A DNA stretch of 64,000 nucleotides, taken from the NCBI GenBank assembly GCA_023229575.1, contig JALNYZ010000010.1, positions 1 to 64,000 of the forward strand. Reading direction: 5' to 3'. Below are positions 39,184 through 47,787 of this stretch, one piece after another. Positions within the stretch are counted from its first letter, which is position 1. The number at the start of each line of letters is the position of its first letter. The notes beneath the pieces were generated by a model. It saw nothing but the letters and a program-made list of their open reading frames with translations, was not told the DNA's origin and made no database searches. Source of the DNA: Prolixibacteraceae bacterium. Lineage in GTDB: Bacteria > Bacteroidota > Bacteroidia > Bacteroidales > Prolixibacteraceae. The translations under genes and the position numbers were made by a program.

Positions 39184-41211
39184 ATGGAAAACAAGCAAAA
39201 ATACCTTTCAAATTTAATTTCAAGGGCTGCAGCGTTGATGGTTGGGTTCGTTGGAATAGTTGTCATTATTGGATGGATATTTAAAATACCAATTTTTAAG
39301 AGCATTTTGCCGGATTATATATCCATGAAATTCAATACTGCATTGTGCTTTGTATTTTCTGCAATCGCCATGTGGTCCCTGAATCGCAAGAACTTATCGC
39401 GTAAGACATGGTTTTTAATAATTTTTAGTATTGCATTCGTTTTGGTCATTAGCGCGATAAATGGATTGGAGTTACTTTTTAACATCAATATTGGTATAGA
39501 CGAACTTTTTATTAAGGATGATATACATGCTGTTGCGACAACTTACTTAGGTAGGATGGCACCTACAACAGCTGTAGCTTTTATAATAACGGGCATAACA
39601 CTCGTGATTTTACTTTTCGATCCCAATGAAGTCAAAACTTCAACAACTTTGTCTATCATACTTTTTGCCTTATCACTTTTTTCGTTTATCGGGTATATCC
39701 TGGGAATTGAGGCCTACTCCGGATTATTCTTTAATGTTACCAAGATGGCCTTGCATACTTCGCTTTCATTCCTGGTACTTTCCGTTGGATTGATTGTCAA
39801 GAATCAGGAAGTTGGAATAAAATCATTCTTTACATCGGATACCATTGTCTGGAAATTTGTTCGTCGATTGGTCCCACTGTTGATTATTCTGGAATTATCC
39901 TTGTCATGGCTTCATATATATGGTAGTGGCAGGGAATGGTTCAGTCAGGGGTTTGGGATAGGCTTATTTAGTGTAATAAACTTATTTGTAATTATATTAA
40001 TTATTTTTTGGAATGCACTGAAATTGGTAGATGTGGAAAACAGGATAAAAGAGAAAGAAATTGAACTTATAAAAGCCAAGGAGAAAGCAGAAGAGAGCGA
40101 TCTCCTTAAATCGGCATTTCTTGCCAACATGAGTCACGAGATTCGGACACCCATGAATGGATTACTTGGTTTTACTGAGCTCTTAAAGGAACCAAAGCTT
40201 TCAAGGGAGGAACAGCAGCAGTATGTTGGAATCATCGAAAAAAGCGGTATCCGATTGCTTAATATCATCAATGACATTATAGATATCTCGAAAATAGAGT
40301 CCGGACAAATGAAAGTCATTTTGAGGATATCTAATTTGAACAGTCAAATTGATTATATCTATACCTTCTTCAAACCCGAACTAGAAGGTAAAAAAATGAA
40401 TTTTTTCAAAAGGTGTACCTTACCTTCTGACGAGGCAAATATCATAACAGATCAAGAGAAAATTTATGCGATATTCACCAATCTGGTAAAGAATGCAATC
40501 AAGTACAGTGATTTGGGTTCAATTGAAATTGGGTATGATAAAAAGGGCAAATACCTGGAATGCTATGTGAAGGACACTGGCCTTGGAATTCCAAAGGATA
40601 GGCAAAGTGCTATATTTGAACGCTTTATTCAGGCGGATATTAAGGATTTAAAAGCAAGACAAGGCGCTGGTCTTGGGTTATCGATTGCAAAAGCTTATGT
40701 GGAAATTCTGGGAGGGGAAATCTGGGTAGAAAGTGAATTGGGGCAAGGTTCAACATTTTATTTTACTATCCCATATGAAATTAAAACAATTGAAGGGGCG
40801 GAATTAAATGGATCATCCATCAAACATGAAGGTTTCGATCAAGCCAAACCACTGAAAATCCTTATCGTTGAAGACGATGAAATATCCGGGATCTTAATTT
40901 CCAAAACTGTCAACAATAACGGTAACAAGATCTTGCAAGCTGTCAATGGCATGGAGGCAGTCAAAATATGCCGGAAAAATCAGGACATTGATTTAATTTT
41001 AATGGATGTCAAATTGCCGGAACTGGATGGTTATGAAACAACAAAACAAATCCGTCAATTTAATAAGAAGGTGGTCATTATCGCACAAACAGCTTATGGT
41101 TTGGTTGGGGAATGGGAGAAAGCGATAAGTGCAGGTTGTAATGATTATATAGCAAAACCGTTAAACAAACGTGATTTACTGGGTCTAATTGAAAAACACT
41201 GTTATAAATAA
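39184..41211 (+). CDS. hybrid sensor histidine kinase/response regulator
   Basis: A 675-residue membrane sensor. The N-terminal 285 residues hold about eight hydrophobic helices with no extracellular domain of size. A short coiled coil (about 285-308) leads to HisKA with the phospho-acceptor His318 (NMSHEIRTPMNG), an ATPase domain (NLVKNAIKYS, DTGLGIP, GAGLGLSIAK) and a receiver domain (LIVEDDE, phospho-acceptor Asp608 in LMDVKLPELDGYE). There is no DNA-binding output domain, so signalling continues through another protein. The gene has no partner nearby. Confidence 0.92.
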   Translation: MENKQKYLSNLISRAAALMVGFVGIVVIIGWIFKIPIFKSILPDYISMKFNTALCFVFSAIAMWSLNRKNLSRKTWFLIIFSIAFVLVISAINGLELLFNINIGIDELFIKDDIHAVATTYLGRMAPTTAVAFIITGITLVILLFDPNEVKTSTTLSIILFALSLFSFIGYILGIEAYSGLFFNVTKMALHTSLSFLVLSVGLIVKNQEVGIKSFFTSDTIVWKFVRRLVPLLIILELSLSWLHIYGSGREWFSQGFGIGLFSVINLFVIILIIFWNALKLVDVENRIKEKEIELIKAKEKAEESDLLKSAFLANMSHEIRTPMNGLLGFTELLKEPKLSREEQQQYVGIIEKSGIRLLNIINDIIDISKIESGQMKVILRISNLNSQIDYIYTFFKPELEGKKMNFFKRCTLPSDEANIITDQEKIYAIFTNLVKNAIKYSDLGSIEIGYDKKGKYLECYVKDTGLGIPKDRQSAIFERFIQADIKDLKARQGAGLGLSIAKAYVEILGGEIWVESELGQGSTFYFTIPYEIKTIEGAELNGSSIKHEGFDQAKPLKILIVEDDEISGILISKTVNNNGNKILQAVNGMEAVKICRKNQDIDLILMDVKLPELDGYETTKQIRQFNKKVVIIAQTAYGLVGEWEKAISAGCNDYIAKPLNKRDLLGLIEKHCYK

Positions 41212-41237
41212 TTTTTTATTTAACATTCACAAAAAAG

Positions 41238-41310
41238 TGCCCCCGGATGGGCTCGAACCCTCGCCCCGTTGATTCTGAGTCAACTGCTCTGCCAACTGAA
41301 CGATAGGGTC
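41238..41310 (-). tRNA. tRNA-like gene, anticodon loop reading CAG, atypical
   Basis: A 73-base cloverleaf can be drawn on the minus strand. The D arm is GTTC/GAGC with AGTTGGCA loop, the anticodon stem GTTGA/TCAAC is perfect with loop CTCAGAA (anticodon CAG at 41275-41277), and the T loop is TTCGAGC. The acceptor stem has two mismatches and the T stem one. CAG would be Leu, yet the variable loop is only 5 bases, unlike class II tRNA-Leu. It may be a decayed or specialised tRNA. Confidence 0.5.
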
Positions 41311-41654
41311 TTTTTGTAAGGTGCAAATGGAACAATTATTTGACCTATTCTTACGAGCAATAGAACTTCTCAACCTAAAGAGTTTTCAACCATTCATTCA
41401 ATGAATCATATTTCCCGGAGAAGGATATCCTTCCTTTCAGAGGAGACACCCCAGCTAAAATTTTTGTCTCTTGAAATGGGATATATAGATTAAATGCCTG
41501 AGTACGAAATTTTATCCTGTTAATGTGTAGTGTAAGATCTATGCAAATAACAGATTAATAGACAGTAAGCGTTAATTGTTATTTAGACTGGATTGGTATT
41601 GGCCATAAATGAATGGAAATATTTTGATATCTAATTATATGCATTTAATATTGC
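41311..41654. other. intergenic region between tRNA-like gene and Rrf2 gene
   Basis: About 340 AT-rich bases. No gene was found. It must contain the tRNA-like gene's promoter on the minus strand and the upstream part of the Rrf2 promoter on the plus strand, but no confident boxes were assigned. Confidence 0.4.
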
Positions 41655-41684
41655 ATTCTATAGATTCTATTGTATCTGTAGAAT
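41655..41684 (+). promoter_or_regulatory. palindromic operator, probable Rrf2 autoregulatory site
   Basis: The arms ATTCTATAGAT (41655-41665) and ATCTGTAGAAT (41674-41684) are inverted repeats with one mismatch and an 8-base spacer. The site ends 3 bases before the Rrf2 start codon, so bound protein would block the start of transcription or early elongation. Position and symmetry fit a dimeric winged-helix repressor. Confidence 0.62.
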
Positions 41685-41687
41685 GTA

Positions 41688-42107
41688 ATGAAAATTAATA
41701 CAAAGGTTAGATATGGACTTCGGGCGATGACTGAGATTAGAGACAGTCACCCATCAGGGATTCTTCAAAAGCAGATTGCAGAATCGCAGGGCATTCCACT
41801 TTACTACCTCGATTCGATTATCACAGGTCTAAGAAACGCTAACCTAATCTCCAATTTTGCCGGGAAAAGTAGTGGATATGTTATGGTCCGTCCGGCAAAT
41901 GAAATTTCAGTCTATGATATATACCGTGCTTTTGAACCTGAAATGGCTTTGGTAAATTGTAGTTGCCCTGGCAATGAATGCAAACGTTCAAATCTTTGCC
42001 CGACCAAAGATTACTGGTTTGAACTCAACAAGAATATAATACAGTTGATGAAGAGTTCCTATTTGGATGGATTGACTGTAAATATAAATAGTGAATCTAA
42101 TATTTAA
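41688..42107 (+). CDS. Rrf2-family transcriptional regulator
   Basis: A 139-residue winged-helix regulator. The N-terminal part follows the family pattern (KVRYGLRAMTEI, then QKQIAESQGIPLYYLDSI). The C-terminal half holds four Cys (91, 93, 98, 104: NCSCPGNECKRSNLC). Three of these in such a loop usually bind an Fe-S cluster that senses iron, NO or redox state. The gene lies immediately downstream of a palindrome and 10 bases before a cytochrome gene, so it probably controls itself and that gene. Confidence 0.9.
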   Translation: MKINTKVRYGLRAMTEIRDSHPSGILQKQIAESQGIPLYYLDSIITGLRNANLISNFAGKSSGYVMVRPANEISVYDIYRAFEPEMALVNCSCPGNECKRSNLCPTKDYWFELNKNIIQLMKSSYLDGLTVNINSESNI

Positions 42108-42117
42108 ACTTAATCTT

Positions 42118-42987
42118 ATGAAAATGATTAGACTTTTGTTTATGTTTCCACTCGTTGTATTGTTTTTAAGTTGTGCAAAGGATGAAGTTGCTGGTCCTTC
42201 TGATCCTGTAGCTTATACCAATGCTAAAGCTTCCAAGGGTGGAATGATGTTTGACAAATTTTGGGCGCCAGAAGCTGGTTATGACCAAAGCAGCAGTAAA
42301 CTTGCTACATTGAATGCCAAATCTGACTTCTTTAGGTGCAAACAGTGCCATGGTTGGGATTTGAAAGGGAGAGCAGGATCTTACATTGGCCGCGCTCCGA
42401 AAACAAGCCGTCCAAATGTCGCGGCAGTTGATCTTGCAACCTATCTCAAAACTAAGTCAGCGCAGGAATTATTTGATGCGATGAAGAAAACAGCTGGCAG
42501 GCGAAGTTTTAGTGCAGACTTATCCGGCTACAATCCAACAACCCCTGCGTCAATGACAGAAGGAGATAAAATGCCGAACTACAATGAACTAATGTCTGAT
42601 GCGCAGATTTGGGATGTAGTAAAATACTTGAAAGAAGGAGCCCTGGATGTTACCTTGCTGTACGATGCTACCTATTCAGGTATTTATCCTTCAGGTACTG
42701 TAGCATTTACCAATGTTGGTAAAGATGGGAATGCAACGAATGGCGATGCCCATTTCAATTCAAAATGTGCAGTTTGTCACGGGAATGATGGAAAATTAAT
42801 TCCGAATCTTGATGCGACAACTGGCATGACCGTTGGTAAATTTATTCGTACAAAGCCAAATGAATTACAGCACAAAATTAAATTTGGTCAGCTTGGAACT
42901 TCCATGGCAGGAGATTTTACAATAACTGCTACCCAGATGAAAGATTTGTATAAAGCGGGGACCAATGTTACCAAATATCCTGATTGA
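42118..42987 (+). CDS. diheme c-type cytochrome lipoprotein
   Basis: A 289-residue exported lipoprotein (Cys19 in LSCAKDE). The ATG at 42118 is chosen because the signal starts there; a frame from 42091 overlaps the regulator. It has two heme-binding motifs, CKQCH (residues 74-78) and CAVCH (217-221), each in a cytochrome c-like domain. It probably carries electrons in the periplasm. The acceptor or donor is unknown. The Fe-S regulator upstream suggests control by redox or nitrogen-oxide stress. Confidence 0.88.
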   Translation: MKMIRLLFMFPLVVLFLSCAKDEVAGPSDPVAYTNAKASKGGMMFDKFWAPEAGYDQSSSKLATLNAKSDFFRCKQCHGWDLKGRAGSYIGRAPKTSRPNVAAVDLATYLKTKSAQELFDAMKKTAGRRSFSADLSGYNPTTPASMTEGDKMPNYNELMSDAQIWDVVKYLKEGALDVTLLYDATYSGIYPSGTVAFTNVGKDGNATNGDAHFNSKCAVCHGNDGKLIPNLDATTGMTVGKFIRTKPNELQHKIKFGQLGTSMAGDFTITATQMKDLYKAGTNVTKYPD

Positions 42988-43442
42988 CCGGGTTGAAGGA
43001 AATTTTCAGTAAAGTATTGGATCGAAAGAAAATGTCCCAGAGCTGTTTAGGTTTTGGGCATTTTTTTAACAACAGGGGCATTCCCAATTAGTTATGGTGA
43101 TTGCCATAGATTCCATCTGTGACCCTTCAATAACAAATTTCGCCAGGATTTTTTGAAGTTGGGGTCCAAAGTCAGGTAAATGACTGATTTATTGAGTGAT
43201 ATTGTAGTTTAAAAAAGTGACCCATATGGTACAAAACTCGAACCATCTTCTGAAAGATTTAAAGCTATTGAGTGATGTTTTGGCGGCATAACATATAGAA
43301 AACAACATGCTGGGAAAGAAATACAGCATATCTAAAAGTTTCTTTAATTTTTTGTGCGTTTAAATTTTATAAATCGCAAAGATAACATTATTAAAGGAAT
43401 TCAATGACAGTTCAGTCACAAATCCAAACCAAAAATACGAAC
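42988..43442. other. intergenic region left of the accessory island
   Basis: About 450 bases. A terminator lies at the left end. A short 19-codon frame at 43225-43290 (MVQNSNHLLKDL) has no recognisable homologue. The left edge of the island probably lies here, but no repeat matching the right edge was found. Confidence 0.4.
43029..43067 (+). terminator. rho-independent terminator after cytochrome gene
   Basis: The stem AAAATG(T)CCCA pairs with TGGGCATTTT (one bulged base), followed by a run of T (43061-43067). It lies 42 bases after the cytochrome stop. Confidence 0.65.
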
Positions 43443-43466
43443 AAAAAAAGGCCGAAGCCTTTTTTT
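43443..43466 (-). terminator. rho-independent terminator of the RadC-like gene
   Basis: A perfect stem AAAAAAAGGC/GCCTTTTTTT with a CGAA tetraloop overlaps the stop codon of the minus-strand RadC-like gene. A-tracts on one side and T-tracts on the other let it act in both directions. Confidence 0.75.
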
Positions 43467-43938
43467 AAAGCAATCCTTCGTCGGCAAATGACAGATAGGA
43501 TTCTGAAGTAATGATCAGATGATCCAATACGGGAATATCGAGAACTTTGCCAGCTTCGCGGATATTCTTGGTTAGATTTTTGTCTGCCTCACTGGGTTGC
43601 AGGTTCCCCGACGGATGGTTGTGGCTTAAAATTATAGAACAGCTGTTCGATTTCAAAGCTGCCTGCATGATAATCTTCACATCAGCAACAGTTCCGGAAA
43701 CTCCACCCACCGAAATCTGGCAATATCCCAATACTTTGTTATTCCGGTTTAGGCAAAGGATGTAAAAATATTCCCGGTAATCGAGACTTGGGAAAACATC
43801 CTTTAAAATTGCATAAGCATCTCCTGACTTTACCACCTTGGGCAATTCTGATGCTTTGTACTTTGGGTTATAACTAATTTCGATTTCGGCCAAAGTTGAG
43901 TTTAACAGTTCGCGTGAAGTAAATAAATCTTTTTGCAT
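43465..43938 (-). CDS. radC: RadC-like JAB-domain protein
   Basis: A 157-residue protein from the ATG at 43938; the frame extends to a TTG at 44052 but that part overlaps a hairpin. The JAB/MPN+ domain carries the metal-binding motif SHNHPSGNLQPSEAD and the family block VADVKIIMQAAL. Short RadC proteins without the helix-hairpin-helix region are common on Bacteroidetes mobile elements and defence islands; their activity is unsettled. It marks the left side of the accessory island. Confidence 0.88.
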   Translation of the reverse strand: MQKDLFTSRELLNSTLAEIEISYNPKYKASELPKVVKSGDAYAILKDVFPSLDYREYFYILCLNRNNKVLGYCQISVGGVSGTVADVKIIMQAALKSNSCSIILSHNHPSGNLQPSEADKNLTKNIREAGKVLDIPVLDHLIITSESYLSFADEGLL

Positions 43939-44040
43939 TGTTTTGTACCACTGCCCTGTGGATTTTTGTAGGCTGGCTCTCCAATTAATTTTGAGCCAAT
44001 TGCACATTGAGCAGACCGGATTCTTGTCAAGGGCGAATGT

Positions 44041-44090
44041 CATATTTTCCAACCCATTTCGATAGGCTCAGGAATCGGTTGGAAAATATG
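44041..44090. repeat. perfect 14-bp inverted repeat
   Basis: CATATTTTCCAACC (44041-44054) and GGTTGGAAAATATG (44077-44090) are exact reverse complements with a 22-base loop. The element lies about 100 bases upstream of the chosen RadC start and could be a regulatory hairpin or a recombination scar. Confidence 0.6.
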
Positions 44091-44224
44091 AACTAGCACG
44101 GAGTGTGGCTTCGACCACTTCGGCAAATTTAGTGAACGTCGCTCCCTGAGCCGCGAAGCGTGTCGAAGGGAGTACTCATATAGAAGTGATTGATGCCACC
44201 CTTGACTTTTCCGGGATGCGTAAA

Positions 44225-44475
44225 TAACTTCGGGGCAAAATTGAGTGAGAGTAGAATCTCTCTGTTTGGAAACTTTAAGTATTAAAAAATGGGATCATCT
44301 CAATTGTCGTGACAGTTTAACGACAATCTCTTTATCGGTAAGCTGTTCTACAACCTGGAGCATTTTGCGTAGATTTTTCTCTTCGAAATTTCTGTTGTAT
44401 TTCTCGGTTAATTCTCGTGACAGCGTAACAGCCAATTTGCTTGCTGTAATCTACCTGCTCATTTGTGCCTAAGAA
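44225..44475 (-). pseudogene. remnant of a DUF1016/YhcG-type nuclease gene
   Basis: On the minus strand, a frame from about 44430 to a TGA at 44295-44297 reads LAVTLSRELTEKY, FEEKNLRKMLQ and KEIVVKLSRQL. It matches the N-terminal helical region of DUF1016 (YhcG) proteins. A frameshift near 44436 separates it from an upstream fragment (EQVDYSKQI). The TGA replaces the Trp of the usual LSWSHF block, and SHFLIL continues after it. The PD-(D/E)XK nuclease half is absent. Confidence 0.62.
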
Positions 44476-44556
44476 TGCCCAATTAATTTACCTATTTCTA
44501 CAACTATTGAACGCCCTCTTGTACACAATTTGGACATTTCCGAACAATTACAATAT

Positions 44557-44658
44557 TGCCAATTGGTGGCCAATATGGCCAATTAGGGGCCAATTATCTT
44601 TTTAGTCCATATCTGCTTCCTCTGCCTTTAGAACCTGACTGAATAATTAATTCTTTAA
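44557..44658. repeat. left direct repeat flanking the Qat operon
   Basis: 102 bases that match 49966-50067 with about 8 substitutions and no gaps. On the minus strand it encodes a decayed copy of the last codons of the AlbA-type protein (ELIIQSGSKGRGSRYGLKR, stop), followed by a run of GGCCAAT units. Confidence 0.85.
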
Positions 44659-45053
44659 CGTATTAGTGTTTTATTTTCCATTTCCTCATTCTCTCTTCAA
44701 TTATATTCAAGCTAACCATTTGCCTTTCATCTGCATTTTACATAAATTTGGGGAAACGTAAAATAAAATGCTAATACGTTGTATGCAAGGCTAAAAAACC
44801 GAACATTTACAGACAGATTTGAAATTTGAAAAAATGGACTGATAAAATATACTCATTGATTGAATTATGGTGCAAGAAAAAATTAGTTTTTGTCCGCCCG
44901 CTTCTGCCCTTCGGGACAGTTGGGGAAGCCAATGCACATTGCACACATTTGCAAATCGCACAAGTCGACCGACAATCCGAAATTTGCAAAAGAGTGCAAT
45001 TTTTGCCGGTTCACGCTTTTTAGTAACTTATATTACATTATTAAGATAACCTT
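44659..45053. other. leader region of the Qat operon
   Basis: About 395 AT-rich bases between the left repeat and the first qat gene. No gene is supported: overlapping frames at 44807-45049 on both strands have no protein-like pattern. The region should hold the operon promoter; short repeats based on TTTGCA/TGCACA occur at 44935-44995 and loosely again after the operon. Confidence 0.4.
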
Positions 45054-46871
45054 ATGTGGAAAGACTGCGAAACTAACATAGACCTTTTAGACTTTGACTA
45101 CTTAGTTGATGTTACAAAGAAAATTATTTTGAATAATGATTTAACACCCTCCACTGTTGGTATATACGGTGATTGGGGAAGTGGAAAATCCAGTTTGATG
45201 GATATGGTCATGGTAGATTTATCCAAAGACAAAGATATTTTATGTTTAAAGTTTAATGGTTGGTTATTTGAAGGTTATGAAGATGCCAAAGTGGCTCTTA
45301 TTGGTTCTATCCTTGATGAAATAAGCAAAAAAGGTACGTTTACTGCAAAAACAAAAAGAATCATAAAACGATTATATGACAACACCAATTTCTTTAAACT
45401 TTCAAGTAAAGCAGTTAAATATGGACTTGATTTCTTTTTAACAGGAGGGATATTAACTGCAACAGATATAACTGCAGAAGCAATAAAAAAAGCACTATCA
45501 TCCAAAGGAACTCAAATTGAAGAAAAAGAAATCGGAAATATTCTTAAGACATTCAAAGGTAAAGATATAAGGAAAAATATAAAATCTTTTCATTGCGATT
45601 TTGCTTCTTTGTTGGAACAAACAAACATTAAAAGATTAGTAGTATTTATAGACGAGTTAGACCGTTGTAAACACGAAACTATTTTAGAGACCTTGGAGGC
45701 TATTCGATTATTCTTATTTGCAAAAGGAACTTCCTTTGTAATTGGGGCAGACGAACGGCAGATTAGATATGCCGTGCAAATGAAGTATCCTGATGTTGAA
45801 GGAAATCAAATAGACATTGGAAAAGAATATTTGGAAAAGTTGATTCAATATCCTATTCGTATCCCTCAATTGGGTCCTAAGGAAGTTGAGTTTTACATTA
45901 TGTATCTGTTATTTGAAAAAGATTTTAGTGATGACCTAACATTAATACGGGATATTATTAAGGAAGAAAAAGAAAAAAACTTTCTTGATTTTGAATTAAC
46001 ATATGAACTAATTAAAGAAAAAACAAATGATTTGGCGGAAAAACTGAAAGACACAATTTCACTGTCCAAACAAATATCATCAGTGCTTGCGAAAGGATTA
46101 AACGGAAATCCAAGACACTGTAAGCGGTTTCTCAATGCAATGGAATTGAGAATTATGATGGCAAACTTCCGAAAAATACCACTAGATCGGAAGATATTGG
46201 CCAAATTAATGCTTGTTGAGTATTTTAAAGACCCATTTTATAAAAGATTGGCACAACTTCAAGCCAATGAAAACGGAAAACCAACAGAAGTAATTAATAT
46301 TGAACAAGGGAAATGGGATGAGGCTATTTTACTAAATATATGGAAGGATGATAATTGGATTGCTGATTGGCTAACGGATATTGAACCGCCTTTGGCCAAT
46401 GTGGATTTAAGACCTTACTTCTACTTTTCAAGAGAAAGTCAAAAAAATATCTCATTTGCTAAATCTCAAAATCTTAGTCGGGATGCGGTTAAAATTATTC
46501 AGCACTTGTTAAGTGGAACAGATACTTTACGAAATGAAGCAATTAAACTTGTTTCGAATATATCTGATTTTGAGGCTTCATCTATTCTAAATGAGTTAGG
46601 GTCCAAAATAGAATCATCAACTGAAATAGAAAAGTCATTATTTCAATCTTTTATTGAGTGGGGTAGTTCTCGAACTGAACTTCATGTTGATACAATTGCT
46701 ATTTTAGAACGTCTTCCAGTAGATAAAATTAAGGCCTCATTTATACCACTAATTCCACCTTTTGCAAATAAGTTAACAGATAAAGCAAAAGTTATAGAAT
46801 TGTTGACAAAATGGGAATCTCAAAAATCTTTAAAAAGTGCGATTGCTGATGAAATGAAAAATATAAAATAA
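45054..46871 (+). CDS. qatA: QatA, KAP-family P-loop NTPase of the Qat anti-phage system
   Basis: A 605-residue NTPase of the KAP family. Walker A is GDWGSGKSS at 39-47 and Walker B is RLVVFIDELDRC at 194-205. A hydrophobic stretch around 125-140, in the insert between these motifs, may touch the membrane as in other KAP proteins. A helical C-terminal region follows. With qatB, qatC and qatD directly downstream it forms the four-gene Qat defence system reported in bacterial defence-gene surveys. It probably supplies the energy-driven sensing or effector step. The mechanism is unresolved. Confidence 0.9.
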   Translation: MWKDCETNIDLLDFDYLVDVTKKIILNNDLTPSTVGIYGDWGSGKSSLMDMVMVDLSKDKDILCLKFNGWLFEGYEDAKVALIGSILDEISKKGTFTAKTKRIIKRLYDNTNFFKLSSKAVKYGLDFFLTGGILTATDITAEAIKKALSSKGTQIEEKEIGNILKTFKGKDIRKNIKSFHCDFASLLEQTNIKRLVVFIDELDRCKHETILETLEAIRLFLFAKGTSFVIGADERQIRYAVQMKYPDVEGNQIDIGKEYLEKLIQYPIRIPQLGPKEVEFYIMYLLFEKDFSDDLTLIRDIIKEEKEKNFLDFELTYELIKEKTNDLAEKLKDTISLSKQISSVLAKGLNGNPRHCKRFLNAMELRIMMANFRKIPLDRKILAKLMLVEYFKDPFYKRLAQLQANENGKPTEVINIEQGKWDEAILLNIWKDDNWIADWLTDIEPPLANVDLRPYFYFSRESQKNISFAKSQNLSRDAVKIIQHLLSGTDTLRNEAIKLVSNISDFEASSILNELGSKIESSTEIEKSLFQSFIEWGSSRTELHVDTIAILERLPVDKIKASFIPLIPPFANKLTDKAKVIELLTKWESQKSLKSAIADEMKNIK

Positions 46872-46878
46872 GAATACT

Positions 46879-47787
46879 ATGGGAACTTCAAGTATGTATG
46901 GTGGACCAAACAGGTCCCCATTATTGCCACCTGATTTTAATAATGGGGATGGAAATCCTGACAGTCCTAGTTCACAAGATAAGCCGGAACAAAAACCAGA
47001 GGAAAGTAAGCCTGATGGAGAAAATAAGTCTGCGGAGAAAAATTCTTCGGAAAATCCTCTTGAAAATGAATCAGTACCGCAGGAATCATCTTCAAATAAT
47101 CCTCAATATACTTCTTGGAGACCTGCAAAAAATTCTATGTCTAAATATGCTTCGGGACATGGTGGCCGAAATGGGAAAAAGAACGCAGTTTCAAATTATG
47201 TAAAAAGTTATGGAGGTTCTCGCAATGCTGCCAAATCTGCCAAATCTGCAATAAGGACAACTATTAGTATTGGAGATTTCTTTGGCGGAGTATCACAGAA
47301 AGGAATCACCCAAGTTTTAAAAGATTACCAGATTCCTACAGAAGGGAGAAAACCAAAGGAAATTCTGAACGATATTGTAAATGTCCTTGCCCCAACACCG
47401 GATTTGAATGATGATTCGGTGGCTCGAAAAGCATTAGTAAATACGATGTCTATTATTTACGAGAAATTTGATAACGAAAAGAAGGACATTTCATTGTTGG
47501 ATTCTCTTGACCCTGATATCTCAAAAATTCTTATCACAAAATATATCGAAACTTTTATATATGAAAGGTTGATACATGATGTCGGAAGTAGAATTGAGAA
47601 AAAGGCAGAAAATTCTAATGCTGCTGCCAAGATTGAAAAAGAGTTGAAAGATTATATTGAAACAAAAGTATCAACAACATTAAAAGACAAACCTCTTTCC
47701 ATTATTAATTCTGGAACAAAGAATGTGCATTTATTAGTTGAAGGCTTGTATCAGCAATGTTATAAAGTTTTGGAGGACCAATTATGA
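46879..47787 (+). CDS. qatB: QatB, Qat system protein of unknown function
   Basis: A 302-residue protein starting MGTSSMYGGPNRSPLLPP, the opening typical of QatB proteins. Residues about 20-80 are low-complexity (Pro, Glu, Ser, Asn), then a basic, Gly-rich stretch (about 85-120) leads to a globular helical domain (about 130-302). It has no known catalytic motif. It starts 7 bases after qatA and overlaps qatC by 4 bases, so expression is coupled. QatC is thought to act on QatB in related systems, but this sequence alone does not show it. Confidence 0.88.
   Translation: MGTSSMYGGPNRSPLLPPDFNNGDGNPDSPSSQDKPEQKPEESKPDGENKSAEKNSSENPLENESVPQESSSNNPQYTSWRPAKNSMSKYASGHGGRNGKKNAVSNYVKSYGGSRNAAKSAKSAIRTTISIGDFFGGVSQKGITQVLKDYQIPTEGRKPKEILNDIVNVLAPTPDLNDDSVARKALVNTMSIIYEKFDNEKKDISLLDSLDPDISKILITKYIETFIYERLIHDVGSRIEKKAENSNAAAKIEKELKDYIETKVSTTLKDKPLSIINSGTKNVHLLVEGLYQQCYKVLEDQL

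Noticed and set aside
43939..44052. Longer RadC start
   Set aside because: The added 38 residues run into a perfect hairpin and start on TTG, while ATG 43938 gives the usual short RadC form.
44120..44175. CCCTGAGC...GTCGAAGGG sequence considered as a terminator
   Set aside because: The arms pair only partly and no T-run follows; it looks like a common intergenic repeat and was not assigned a function.
44807..45049. Several 60-65 codon frames before qatA on both strands
   Set aside because: They overlap each other in the operon leader and show no family pattern or start-site support.
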